Shown here: piece by piece, positions 48,897 through 60,875 of the stretch | Numbering within the stretch: the stretch's first letter is position 1 | Layout: every line of letters starts with the position of its first letter | From: Enoplolaimus lenunculus | Taxonomy: Eukaryota > Nematoda > Enoplea > Enoplida > Thoracostomopsidae | Assembly: GCA_030248215.1 (NCBI GenBank) | Contig: JASANG010000641.1 | Span: 310,001 to 374,000, forward strand | Direction: 5' to 3' | DNA length: 64,000 nt | Translations under genes and position numbers: made by a program | The notes under the pieces: model-generated | What the model saw: the letters and a program-made list of their open reading frames with translations, nothing else | What the model was told of the DNA's origin: nothing | Databases searched by the model: none

Positions 48897-49080
48897 GGCC
48901 CATGTAATGAACAGGGGCGGAACGTTTTTCTGTGGGACTGCAATAAAGTAAGCTTAAGCTTTAGACTAATTTTTCTGCTTGGCTTAAGGCTTTGGTTTAG
49001 GCATGGGTTAGGAATATGCTCATTCCAACGCTTAGGTTTAGGCTTAGGCTAATGCTTAGGAATATGCTTATAATACTGTT
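48897..49080. mobile_element. Family A MITE, right end lost
   Basis: GGCCCATGTAATGAACAGGG left end and TTAGGCTTAGG units. The expected right end after TATAATACTGTTC is replaced by unrelated sequence. Confidence 0.65.
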
Positions 49081-49206
49081 CTTCTAGTATTGAAGTGGGA
49101 TTGCACATAAATTTCTAAGCTGACATCAAGATCGGCATCGTTACCGAGACTACTCATGATACCTATGAATATCTTCTATTTCCTAGCGACTCACGAATGG
49201 TAGGCG

Positions 49207-49455
49207 CACTGTTAATTTCAGTGAGTTGATTATAACTCAGAATGAGTTGAATCAGTTTGTCTGTGGGTTAGGACAGTCAAAACTCTGAATTTTGAGTTGA
49301 TTCAATTCACTCTGAGCTGATAAATCAACTCACTCAGAGTCAACTCAACTCAGAGTGGGAATCAACTCAACTGAGAGTGAGTTAATGTTTACTGAACTCA
49401 GAAATAAACCAACTCGCTAGCTGAATTAATTAATCAAGTCATTGGAATTTACAGC
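49207..49455. mobile_element. Family C MITE
   Basis: CACTGTTAATTTCAGTGAGT left end and GGAATTTACAG right end, with many AACTCA/TGAGTT motifs. Confidence 0.7.
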
Positions 49456-52400
49456 ACAGATACCAACACCGCATGACAATGACACCGTTGCGATCCAGCC
49501 CCAGGCGCGTTTATGTCTTATAGAGATTTTGAATTGCACATAAGGTAATTATGCATTGTTGCAGACACAGTTAAACGCAGTACTGCTTTCAGTAAGTATA
49601 CTTTATTCGGAAAACGATTTAGTATTGAAACATAAGGATGTTGATTACCAGAATATATCATACGCCATAAACTTTTGAATATTGCATGCAGTAACAACTG
49701 AAAGCAATTAGATTTGTCAATATAATTGCTATCCGAATTTTACTTTTGCAACTGCGTCACAGGAGCCTATAGCGCATAGTTGCTGAAAAATTAAGTTTGT
49801 TTCAAATATTTAGATTCAAAGCATCATAAAATTCGGTTCAGACACACCGCGCTTGACAATTTCAGCTAATTAAATGGGAAGGTTTTTTCAGTTTAAAAAT
49901 TCATTTATAAAACAAAACAAAACAGTTTCACAAACAGTCGGTGGAGTTTTAATTAACGCAGAAAAATATTATTTCCTAATAATCATTTTCAATAGTCATT
50001 TGTTGGTTCCACACGATTTTAGTGTTAACGTTCTTGTGCGCATTTGTTTCTAAAGGTTTCCAATATCTTCGCATATAGCTTAAAGCGAGGCTGAAAATTT
50101 TGTAAGGAGATTTTTTATAAGAAACTGTGCCCTCCTTGTTCTCTTGTATAAATTCGGGCCTGGAATGCGTAAAATTGTGCAACATAATGCAATTAGTCTG
50201 GTTTATGAACGGAAACTGCTTCAAAAATGTTGGCATAAAATACTTGCTAACATTAGCAAAATGTGCGCATGTACGTTCGAGGGCTTTAGCCATGCGATTT
50301 TATTGATCAGTGAATCTTTTTAGTATAATTTTCGTCCAAAGTTTTTATACACATTTTCAGGTCAAGAACCCAATCCTCGCAATTTTTTATCAAACGTATT
50401 CACTTTTTCCAAAATTCTAGCTACGCAACGGTAAACGTGAATGCATAAGCCTGTTTTTTGCCCGAATCACCATGGATTATAAAGACAGATTTTAATAATC
50501 CAGTATTAAGAACATTAAATACACAAAAAACAGCTATTATTTTAACTTTTATGTCAAATACTGTAACAGTTTCATAGAATATTAAAACGCCAGGAACGTT
50601 ACCATTGTTTCACTGTCAGATTCGACTGTTTTAAATATTAATAGTTAATTTATTTACAGATATATACAACACGGCTTTTTTGATTACAAGTGGCACAAAC
50701 ATGGGCTTGTAGCCAAGGGGGGAAGTGGTCAGGTTGATCAGCCCCCACTGGAACCATTTTGCCCCCCCCTAGAAAATTTTCAACCTTCTTTGTATGTCAT
50801 TGAAAACAATTGTATGCCGCTCCTGAAAAATGTTTAGCCTTCCCTAGCGGTTTACGAGCCGGCATGAACAAAATTTTTTTGCGAGCGAATGCAGCGAGGG
50901 TGTAAAATTGTTTTAAGATTTGGAATTCAGAGTATATTAAGCACGTTTTGTTCTGTTTTAGAGCATTTTGGATGGACGTATATATCTGTCTATTCTCTCT
51001 TTGCCTCTGCTCTCGGCATAACAAAACGTACCTAACACTTTCAGATTTATCACAATGATGTGAGTTCGCAACGTTTTGCGATGATAAAAAATCAACAAAA
51101 CTATTGTTTAGTCTGAATTAAGAGATTTCGGGCGAAAAATGAATATTTAAATTAATAAAACTGGAATGCCTGCTGTATGATTTCAGTCGTATCAATTCGC
51201 TACAAAGATGAAAATATTGTAGAAATTTTTCATCACCAGCAGTCAGTGGCGTACCAAAGAAAGTTTAATTGGGGGGGCGCAACCTGTCAGACCCGTGGCT
51301 TTGGATTTATGAGGTTGGTCACGCTCCTCTAGTTGACTCTGAGACCAATTTCAGAGTTCTCGTTTTATGTCCTTAAAATTTGGCAGTTTGGATATCCGGA
51401 CCAGATCGAATTGTGTGCCACGTGAACTCGAGTTGCAAAAAATACCGCGAGCGAAGCGAGCGAGAAGCTAGACGCTATCGTCATTTACTCTAGTGCGGAC
51501 CTTCAGTTTTAATCTTTGTATGGAAATTTTGTATATAATATGAAATATTTCTAAGTACTAAGAGTTGAAACAGAGCGAGCCAAGGCTCGAAGCCAGAATT
51601 TAGATCGAAGAAGCAACAATACATTTTTTATGTCTACCTTTGAACAGCGCCGCACGCAATTTTTTTTTTTGAAAATTGATCAGTGAACGCCATCGCGAGC
51701 GAAGCGAGCGAGAAACCATACTAATTTTTGTATCTAATGTAATTTTTTACTCAAGTACTGGTGCCGATTGTGAGGGCCTCGGGGCCCCCGCACCCTCCTC
51801 TCGGTACATCCCTGACAGCAACGGTACAGTCATTGACAGATCATGAATAACGATGCCCAATTAAAAGCTAATTTGTCTTGCAGGCTCGTACAAATGTGAA
51901 AAACATGGGTCAAAAGCATACTTCTACATTTGAAAATTTTATTTCACTCGTCACGGGGCCCTCGAAGGTGCTTTCATTGAGGCCTGCGATTAACAGGTCT
52001 CTAAACTGGCTACCGGTGTACCATTATGTCCCGTACTTTCGTAGAATATGTAAAATCTACAATAAAGCTAAAACACTCACCATGCGTAGTTTGTACAACT
52101 TTCTACAAGTACTTGTACTTTATGCATGAACTTTTGGTATTAATTTTATGTGATAGGTAGATAAACAATGTCTGAATTAGTAATGGGCATATGATATCTC
52201 TTCATATCCGCATATCCGGCAGTTTTTGCCCGATATTTATCCGGATATCCGGTGCCTATCTACAGTCTAAAGGCTATTGCATCCAAATTTAAACGTTTCG
52301 CTACCTCAGCAATAACTATAATCATTGAACCTGTCATGAACATTTGTCAGAAAAAGTACTATAGGGTGGGTGGAAATTGAAAAATTGGTTTAAATATCAC

Positions 52401-52500
52401 TGGTATGCTACCATATATAATCTACGACCGTTTTCTTTGACTGCAATTTTTTGCAAATTAACAATAGGGCTCTTTAACAAACGGAAATACAAAATTGGTA
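49456..52500. other. Long stretch with no supported gene
   Basis: It holds a family G fragment at about 50708-50860 (GGCTTGTAGCCAAGGGGG, a run of C, then GAAAATTTTCAACC) and two copies of GCGAGCGAAGCGAGCGAGAA (about 51449 and 51693) in otherwise different context. The 105-codon minus-strand frame at 49976-50293 and the 83-codon frame at 51878-52129 have no family resemblance or plausible splice partners. Confidence 0.4.
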
Positions 52501-52503
52501 TTA

Positions 52504-52792
52504 TGCATCGTTCACGATGAAAAATTTCACTTTGCCACCGAAAACATCATTATAAGGTGTGGTTAACACGTGTCAAATTTTAAAACTGCCATGCGTTAAC
52601 CCTACCGTAACGCGTGTTACAAAATGCTGTGTGACAGATATTAGGATAGGGCTGTGACATGTGCTAAGGTAACGTCATTTTTGCGTTTGTCGGGTACGGT
52701 TAACGCATAACAACTTTGAAAATTGACACGTGTCAACTCTACCTTATAACGTTTTCGCTGGTAAAATGTAATTTTCCATCGTGAACGATGCA
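52504..52792. mobile_element. Long-inverted-repeat MITE with TTA duplication
   Basis: TGCATCGTTCACGATG and its complement CATCGTGAACGATGCA form the ends, with TTA on both sides (52501-52503 and 52793-52795). The inverted arms extend imperfectly for about 100 bp (GACACGTGTCAA on the right, AACACGTGTCAAA on the left). PIF/Harbinger-like by its target site. Confidence 0.75.
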
Positions 52793-52798
52793 TTAATG

Positions 52799-52980
52799 GG
52801 GTCAATGTATAGAACAGGACCGTAACAGGAGTATAAGCATATCTCTAAGCCTTAGCCTAAACCTAAACGTAAAAATGAGCGTATACCTAAGAATAAGCCT
52901 AAGCAAAAAATAGCCAAATGCTTCACCTTATTCTATTACAGTTTCGCAGAAAAGCGTTCCATCCATGATCTTTGACCTGC
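52799..52980. mobile_element. Family A MITE directly beside the previous element
   Basis: GGTCAATGTATAGAACAGGA left end and CCATGATCTTTGACC right end with CCTAAACCTAAACG units. Only about six bases separate it from the TTA-flanked element. Confidence 0.65.
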
Positions 52981-55042
52981 AAATGACAGAGGTGTAAAAA
53001 GGATTCGTGGCAAAAAGGTTAAAATGTTATATAATGCAATAAGTCAAGATATACCAGCTTTAATATTATAAATGGTCACAAGTGATACCAACAGTCGATA
53101 ATGAGGGTTGTGAAGAATAAAACACTCAACGTTTCGCCATTGCTGTAGCCTGATTTCATTTCGAAAGAAGATAAAACCATGTTTAGATAATGTTTTGAGC
53201 TCTGTAGGTTATTCTGCTTGTTTATTACCTGCGGAAAGCTATCGTACATTGGTTTATGCTAATCTGGGATCACTTCAATGCAAGTACTCCTGTCCAGCAA
53301 CGGGTAGGAGGACGAGCCCCCTGAAAATTTTTTTGCATCATCTAAAAAGTTTCAACATCGCTAGTATGTCACAATAAAAACCGTTATATGTGAAAAGCTT
53401 TTAGCCCCGCTTGCAAGATGACCCCTGGCTACAGACCTGGTTATACATCGTTTATAAGCTGTTGCGTATGAAATCCTCAATGCTTTATTTTTGACTAAAA
53501 ATTAATTAAATAAAATGTGCCCTCTGAAGACCCATAGCCAGCTCACCTTGCTAGGAAGGATAAAAAATTTGCTAGCCTAGGCATTCAAGGATTTTCAATG
53601 AGTTTTATAAGCAAGGTTGAGAATTTTCTATGAGGATCAAAAATTTTCACGGAGAGATGAGCCTCCACTGCCCCCCCCCCCTTGGCTACGAGCCCGGCGC
53701 ACTGGCGGTGACGTTTGAGATATATGTTTCTTTGTTGAGAAATGTAACTGAAAACATTTGCAAAATAAAAATCCGGCTTCGAAAAAAAGGTGCATACAAA
53801 TTTCAGATGAAACCAGAAGGGTCAATAGGGAGAATCATCGCCCCATGGCGCAATTTGGCCACCCAAGAAAGTTTTCAAAAAATGAGTCGTACACTTGTCA
53901 GCTTGCAGTTTTCCTGCTGTGCTCAAGTGACAAGCCTTTACAATAGAGCGGTTTTGGTAAACGCATTTTTATTCGTCAGTCCCCTTTTTATAATCCAAGC
54001 TCAGTACATCAAACTGGGGTAGCCCCTAACAAACATTTGAAATGCAGGATCTTAGTATCAAACTTTTAATTTGTCTTATTATTCTAAAATTCGGTCTGTC
54101 TCTTCGCTCACTAGCACTCGCGAAAAGGTAAAAAATTCAATCTCTTTAAGACTAAAGTTTTATATATTTAACTAGACACAGTGTTCGTGTTTTTAGTTCA
54201 AAGTTTTCTTACTGAATAAATATGCATCGGACAGCAGATGGCTGAAAATTACACCGCCAACCCCAAATGAAATAGCTAGCTAACCTGATGTACAGAGAGT
54301 ACCGTGGTAGTTCATGGTAGCACTGTATTTTTGCATTATTTAATCATGTGAAGGGCAAAACGATATTTAAGAGCTTTACGGGGTTCAAACGCCATTTTGC
54401 AAAACTATATTTGTACATTGAGAAACTGTGAAATGAATTACAGTTCTTCTTTTGATTCACAAGTTGTATCATGACATTCTGGAACCAAAACCGCCGACAA
54501 ATAACACTGCTCTTTGCCTTATTAAACAACAATAGCCTGTATGGAACTATAGGCTAAAGTTTAACACAAAATTAGTGCAGTTTGTCTGCAACCGTGTTAG
54601 TCGGCAGCATATTAATTGCTAACTACTAGCATATTGTATATATAGATATTTATCATTCATTTAGAATGCGGAAAAATTTTGCAAACCTTTCATTGCGAAA
54701 ACCGCAACAAAAACCAACTTACGTCAATCGAGTGGATTAACCAGCAAAACCTGTGTATCGAATCCTTAAAGACCTAGTTATCATAGTTGTAAAACTAAAT
54801 ATTTCGAAATTTTTTGTTCATCTACTTTAATCCCACCATTTTAGACTTTAGAATTTTTGCCAAAATAAAAAATATTCAATCGTGGTTAATCGTATAAGCA
54901 TAAATACCTTCGAATTAGCCCCGCTTATAAAAATAACGTTATCCTGGTATTGTTGTCTTGAAACGTTCCCAGACCTTTCACAGCAACATGTTATCAAGGC
55001 TATTGGCTGGCAAAAATGGTTGGGTGAAGACATTGATTGAGG
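52981..55042. other. No supported gene
   Basis: Family G fragments are at about 53285-53440 and 53527-53698. The 130-codon frame at 53630-54022 begins inside the repeat and has no recognised domain, so it is not called as a gene. Confidence 0.4.
53527..53698. mobile_element. Family G repeat
   Basis: CCATAGCCAGCTCACCTTGC at the left, GTTGAGAATTTTCTATGAGG inside, and a C run followed by TTGGCTACGAGCCCG at the right. Similar pieces occur near 27930, 48285, 50708, 56963 and 60711. The ends (CGTAGCC / GGCTACG) are inverted. Confidence 0.55.
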
Positions 55043-55110
55043 TACTGTAGTGACCTGAATAAGTGGGGGTAATAAGAGGGCGGTTTCCATTTTGAGTAAC
55101 AATCAATAGG
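55043..55110. mobile_element. Family D fragment
   Basis: TACTGTAGTGACCTGAATAA left end and GAGTAACAATCAATAGGAG, then lost near 55110. Confidence 0.6.
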
Positions 55111-55265
55111 AGTCCGTAAGCTTAGGTACAGGGTCTAAGAATGGTTGATGATTTTTTAAGTAATAAGCATTTTGCAGCCGAATAAATTTACCTTGTTCAT
55201 ACTTTGGGCTGTTCTATAAAACACAATAAACCGTTGAAACATACCAGTTGCTAACAACAAAAATA

Positions 55266-55702
55266 TACTGTAGTGACCCGAACATGAAGGAGGACTGATA
55301 TTTATTTGGCCTCTCCAGAAGGGTCCCCCACTGATATTTGGTTACGGACTGATTTTAGCCCGCCCTCAAGTGCCCTTCGTTACTGATATATATTCGGTAT
55401 TGCAACTATCCGTTGAATTTAACGTTTACTTGTTTTGTATCAAAAACAAGCGATAATACAACGTTATATACACTTAATATTGTTTCAACTTTTAAGTACG
55501 ATTTAAAGATACAAACTCAACTTTATTTGGTCCTGGAGTCATTTATGCACTACAATTACAGATAATTAACATTCATGGACTCTAATGATGGTTTAGGGAC
55601 TCTATCCGCTTACGGACTGTTATTGGTGATACGAACTCCTATTGATTGGAACTCACAATGGGAACTCCTCTTATTACCAATCTTTTTCGGGTCAGTACAG
55701 TA
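55266..55702. mobile_element. Family D MITE, complete
   Basis: TACTGTAGTGACCCGAACAT to CGGGTCAGTACAGTA, TA at both ends. It contains GGCCTCTCCAGAAGGG, GGTCCTGGAGTCATTTATG and AACTCCTATTGATTGG. The best full copy of the family with the one at 2830. Confidence 0.75.
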
Positions 55703-56028
55703 CGTGAAAAATTATTGGCTGCTGTCGATGTTGATAAAAATTTAGTCGGTGTTTTTTTGTTAAAATTATTTTTCAAAATAGTAGTGAATCGGTTTACTTA
55801 TATCAATAGTGCCAGGGTCGATTTTTGTGGCAGTCCAGCCATGATCAATTAACATTTATTGTTCCAAATAAAGCTACCGTAACATTGTTTTGATTGTTCG
55901 AATACAATCAAAGTTATTCTAGTTGAACAGAACTAAATGTCTCTTTTTTTCTGCGGCTATTTGCTAACATTTCATGATGAATAATTTACAATACAGCATA
56001 CGTTTTTATATCTTGCAAAACAATACGC
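55703..56028. other. No gene seen
   Basis: AT-rich. The 68-codon frame ending at 55852 starts inside the family D element and is not supported. Confidence 0.4.
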
Positions 56029-56280
56029 CACTGTAAATTGTGACGATTTGATTAATCAATTCAGAGAGAGAATTAGTCATTTCTGGTTGTTTCTGAGCTA
56101 ATAACTCGGAACATTAATTCGCTCTGAGCTGGTTTAATTCCGGGTGCGTTGATGAATTAACTCGGTATGAGTTCAATCAGTTCAAATTTCTGAGTTCTGA
56201 AAGAAATGAATTAGATCTCAGGCTTCTGAGTGGATTTCAACTTTTCTGGGTTTTAATCCACTGACTGGAATTTTACGGTG
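56029..56280. mobile_element. Family C MITE, diverged
   Basis: CACTGTAAATTGTGACGATT left end and GGAATTTTACGGTG right end with decayed AACTC motifs. Confidence 0.65.
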
Positions 56281-56515
56281 ATTGGCTCAGATCAAAGCGT
56301 AAATGATTGAAAATTCTAAAGGCTAATGCGGGAAAATTTTTTTAGAACAATAAGCCTACAAAGCCGAATTGATATTATCCTGTATCTCTAAATGCCTTTG
56401 ATTCGACATATAGATCAGTCTTGTTCAATTGAAAGCCGAAAAAAGTTAATAATTTACCTAAATTTTTAACGCTACTATTCAACTTAATTTAAACAATTTC
56501 AGCTTTTGAATCGGC

Positions 56516-56640
56516 AAGTCAAGCTCCTATAGATAGCTCAGTGGGCATCGTAAACGCCTCCCACCTGTGAGACTGGGAATTCGAATCTTACCTTGAAATT
56601 ACATCTCATATGAATTTGAAAATATTCATTTGAGAACGGG
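56516..56640 (+). repeat. tRNA-derived SINE, best copy
   Basis: An A-box-like TAGCTCAGTGGGC and B-box-like ATTCGAATCT flank CGCCTCCCACCTGTGAGACT. The tail ATTTGAAAATATTCATTTGA follows. It keeps the most tRNA-like head of the copies in the window. Confidence 0.7.
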
Positions 56641-57231
56641 TTTGATTTTATTGTTAAATCGACCATGCTTTACTATAATAGGTCCTGCTGACTAAGCCTA
56701 AGCCCAAAGCTAGGTATAAACCTAAACGCAAGCCTAAATATAAGCCTAAGCCTACTCCTATATCGTAAGCCTAACCCTAATTATTCCAGTCGCTAAGTCA
56801 CCAAATCAACCTCTCCTATTGGGCATACCCTTATAATTAAAATAATAATTAAATTAGTTTTTAATCAACAACAGGGATAAAATCTCGCTATCCATGGCTT
56901 TATTTTTCTATTAGCATTTCAAATACTTACTATGTTCCTAACCATTTGCTTTTGACCAAGACCGTAGCCAACTCACCTGAGCCTCTCGGCCCCCCCCCCC
57001 CCGCTTGGCTACGGAGCCGCTTTGACCACAAGTTATAAATTAATGTGTGCAGGCAGAATCGAGGTAAAACGTTTCCGCCAAATGTGAATGTCAATAAGCC
57101 TACCAAAATTTCACCTTTTACTTGCTCTCAAAATTAATTGAGGATTATTAATCAATGTATACGGTTACCGAATAGGGTCGTAAATTTTGCCGTGTTTTTT
57201 CATTTTTAAATTTAAGTTTGTTAGCCGTTTC

Positions 57232-57417
57232 GGCCAATGTAAAAAACAGAGCAGTAACAGTAGTATAAGCGTATTCCTAAGCCTAAACCTAAACCTGAGT
57301 ACAGGAGAAGCCTATACTTAAGCCTAAACGTAAGCAAAAAATAGATTATCTGTAATAAGTTTAATCTATTGCTGTCCGGCGAAACGACAGCCTGTCCATA
57401 ATCTGTACTCGGACCGC
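57232..57417. mobile_element. Family A MITE
   Basis: GGCCAATGTAAAAAACAGAG left end, diverged right end, CCTAAGCCTAAACC units. The flanks GCCGTTTC and ACCGTTTC match at 7 of 8 positions. Confidence 0.75.
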
Positions 57418-59030
57418 ACCGTTTCGAACATTTAGCAGTTATATGAAACTAAAAATAGTTTGTGGCTGGTGAAGCAAACCGCGCAAATTTGAAGGCAGGC
57501 GAATGTTAGAAATATTTATTCTGAGTTCGTGAATTAATTTTGGTTTAAATTTTGGATAAGTGATACCTACAGATTTATCGACTGTTTCCTCACATTTCCA
57601 TTTCGGGTTAAAAGCTTAGGTAGTTCTGGTTAGGCTTACGGTAAGGCTTAGCTGAACTTTTAATAGGTTTATGCGTAAAGTTTTTTTCTGAACCTAACTC
57701 TGAGTCTGCGCCTGAACCGATAAACCAGCTGATGGAAGTCATCAGCCGATTAGTCACCTTTGCAAGCTGGTTTTTGTTAAGCAAGCATACAGAAATGAAT
57801 TGACAAAATTTCGTTCGGTTTCCGGTATTCAGAACGTTGTCTTATCTGAATATTGATCTGTCGTAGCCAATGTCGAGTAAACTCTACGGCAGACTAAAGC
57901 ACGTCGCTCAGGGTCCAAAATCATTGCGGCATTTTGGCCAAAATTATTTTAATTTGCGAAAAAGCATACGTTTTATTCGGTTTGTTTTTAGCTTTCACGA
58001 CATTTTAGGTAGCGTGAATAGCTTTGCTTATTAAACGAAACTATTATGTCAAACGAGTGAGGCACACTAATATGTTTACTGGGTCCTTAAGATATTAAAA
58101 ACATATTTACCGATTATTTTCCAAAATTATTAATTTCATGCGTTTATAATCAAAATCTTGAAATTAGCTTCAGGGCAACCAGAGCCTTGAAAGCTAAAAG
58201 TAGTTGTTGTTGTACGGGTTTTATCAGGTACAAAATGCTCAGTACATGCGTTACGCCCATCTGCCCCTAAGGAATAATAAAAAATGTAAATATGCACAAC
58301 CTAAAATCAAGCTCACAATAATCCTCATATATATAGAAAACATTTGCGTCAAAATATGCATATACCTAAATAGCAAATATAAGCTTGGTATTTAGTGTAA
58401 ACTAACGACATAATATATATTTTGTCATTATAAGATTTGAAAGATTCATAAATTAGTTTGTTTTTCGTTTGCTATCAAACTGTTTTTGAATAGAGATTAC
58501 ATATTTTTACGGTAAAAAAATAACAGCGAAACTTTCAAAGTTAACATATACTTCAGAATAGGGGCAAATTCAAAAATTTTCACAATCCGATAAGGAATTT
58601 ATTACCTGGCCTGCCTTTTTATATCCAACCGCGTATCATGCAAAGTATAAATCAGCGTGTGGTTACTTGATAATCAATTTGATTCTGTTGCTATTCTTTT
58701 GTTTTGTAAAAAAATAAAAAATAGCTAACCACTGGCCGTTTTAAATACAAAAACTTATCAGTATTTAATTAACCCTAAGAACATCACAGGTACTTTGGAG
58801 TTTAACATTTCAATATAGTCGAAAATGGATGGATTACTTGAAATTTTCGGTCAAATATGAAATTTAAACCTGGAAGACAAATTGTCAATTTGCCACTATA
58901 CAGGTATTGTCATCACATCCTACACCCTGGCAAATATAGATTTACCGCAAGCGACATGGAATGCAATTTATAGCGGTTCCATCAGTTGTCACCCCCGTAG
59001 AAAAAATATTAAACAAATTACGTTAGTACT
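57418..59030. other. No gene seen
   Basis: AT-rich with scattered decayed TTAGG-like words at about 57610-57650. Frames are short and not recognisable. Confidence 0.4.
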
Positions 59031-59226
59031 CACTGCTGACGTTTTAACTTTGAATGAACTGAGTCAACTCAGTCTGAGTTACGATTCCGCTAACTCTGAG
59101 GTAGTTTATTAACTCGCCCACAATCAACTCAACTTAAAGTGAGTTAATGTTGACTGTTATTAAATTAGAAATATATAATTAGCTCGATGTTTGAAATCAT
59201 TAATCAACACATTGGAATTTACAGCG
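59031..59226. mobile_element. Family C MITE
   Basis: TCACTGCTGACGTTTTAACT left side and GGAATTTACAGCG right end, with AACTCA motifs inside. Confidence 0.6.
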
Positions 59227-59454
59227 TAAGAGTTGGGATGGCAGATTATTAGCTAACTCACATTTTTGCAATATTGCATTTTGTGTTGAATTTGGCTGCT
59301 ATTAGTTAATGATATTGTTTACTTGCAAATAGACTGATTAACATATATATTGAAAGTTTGTTTAGGCAAAACGCCATGTGCAACGACTCAAGAATTGAAA
59401 ATATACATGGCAAAATGGGAAAAATGAAAAATATAAGGTTTAAACTGAAACTAA

Positions 59455-59605
59455 CGCCTACGTATAGAACAGGGCCGTTACAGTAGTTTAAGCATATTCC
59501 TAAGCATAATCGTAGGCGTATATACAAAGAAGGTAGTCGTAAATTTAAGCTTATTCTATTACAATGCCACAGAAAAACGTTTTGCTCCTCATCTTTACAT
59601 TGGCC
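59455..59605. mobile_element. Family A MITE
   Basis: CGCCTACGTATAGAACAGGG left end and CTCATCTTTACATTGGCC right end. The flanks GAAACTAA and GAAACTTA match at 7 of 8 positions. The hexamer interior is much reduced. Confidence 0.75.
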
Positions 59606-60379
59606 GAAACTTAATATATAAAAATACGGAAAATTTCTGATGGACAGGACACGTGCTTGTATCCATGCGTTCCTTTTCAGCCGCCTATTTGGTGCACCAG
59701 ACCGGGCGCAAGGCCATGTTTAGAAAAGTTTAACACATTCGATCTCCATGTGCTTTATAGTAAAACAGCAGCAAAGTAATTGTAAAGTATAGATGTCCAT
59801 TTATGGTATTATCTGAATCCTTTTCGGCAATAGCAATTACGATTGCACGCCACCCGCGGATGAACGCGAGCCGGGCAGGACATCTTAGACGTAGGTACAA
59901 ACTCGCAGATATAACCGTTTTTACTTATAGATTAGTGGTTTTTAGCCATTTGTATCAGGGTACAATCAGAGGTTTGCCTAGGACTCCGGCAAGAAATCGA
60001 AATTCCATCTACGGGAGATATTTTGCTGTAGGTTTCGGCAATTTTAGCAGTAACATTCTTCGTATTTTACGAATGTGGGCCACCCTTTCATTGCTCCAAT
60101 GTTGAGATTAGCCCTGTCTAACTTTCGAACCCTCCGACAGAATTATCATCACCGCAAAATCCCCGGATTTTATCGGAACCCCGATCGCCAAGCGTATGGA
60201 TGCGCCCTTCCGTACGCTCGGCAAATTATCGCTTGAGTATTACTTTCGAGCAATTTTTGAACATTAATAAACTTGCGGAGATTTTGTAAAAAGAAACATT
60301 AAAGATTAACTTTTGACATCACTGCGGAAAAATTAGTAAAATTCACAATTTGAACATTAATATTTAAAACTGCGTAAGT
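59606..60379. other. No supported gene
   Basis: A 100-codon frame at 59803-60105 has no recognised domain. A fragment near 59950-60010 resembles the repeat piece CAGGGTACAATC / GAAATTCC seen at 37226 and 40140. Confidence 0.4.
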
Positions 60380-60502
60380 ATGTCTGCGTCATCGCCAACT
60401 CCAGTTCGGGCAAAACTGTTGCTTGCGTTTCAGAATTTGTGCCGGCATCCATATATGAACGCGAAGGGCTGGGACGAACAAATGTTTTTGTATATCTGCT
60501 AA
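60380..60502 (+). CDS. Possible small or first exon, unknown product
   Basis: The ORF begins MSASSPTPVRAKLLLAFQNL and continues with CRHPYMNAKGWDEQMF, a composition that looks coding. Unspliced it gives 40 aa. If the donor-like GTATAT at 60490 is used with the acceptor TTTTATAG at 60605, exons 60380-60489 and 60606-60681 join in frame to a 61-residue protein with VKNVAAEERINNPIF. The opposite strand is also open for 79 codons (60357-60596), which weakens the case. I do not recognise the protein. Confidence 0.3.
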   Translation: MSASSPTPVRAKLLLAFQNLCRHPYMNAKGWDEQMFLYIC

Positions 60503-60710
60503 AAGTTTTAGTACCAAAAATCATCACATCAACCATGCTGAAAGTTAAATCAATATTGCAAACGCATTCAAAAAGGTGGAACCACACAGAAACCAATTTT
60601 TATAGCGTGAAAAATGTTGCTGCTGAAGAACGCATAAACAACCCTATATTCACAATTGATGCCGGAAATATACATAATTAAAAAGATTTTTCGTCTGAAA
60701 CGATCCAGAA

Positions 60711-60875
60711 CCACAGCAAGCTCACATTGCTAGGCGGGCTAAAATTTTTCAGTAAGGGCAGTCAAAGCGTTATAATGATTTGCAAGCAAGGTTGAAAAGT
60801 TTCTAGGTGGGGCTAAAATTTTTCCCGGTGGGGGTTGACCAATTCCCTGGCCCCACCTTGGCTACGGGCCCGAAA
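60711..60875. mobile_element. Family G repeat
   Basis: CCACAGCAAGCTCACATTGC left part, GGTTGAAAAGTTTCTAGG inside, CCTTGGCTACGGGCCCG right end. Its right end is the cleanest of the family. Confidence 0.6.

Noticed and set aside
53630-54022. 130-codon plus-strand frame
   Set aside because: It begins inside a family G repeat, has a competing open frame on the other strand, and shows no family resemblance.
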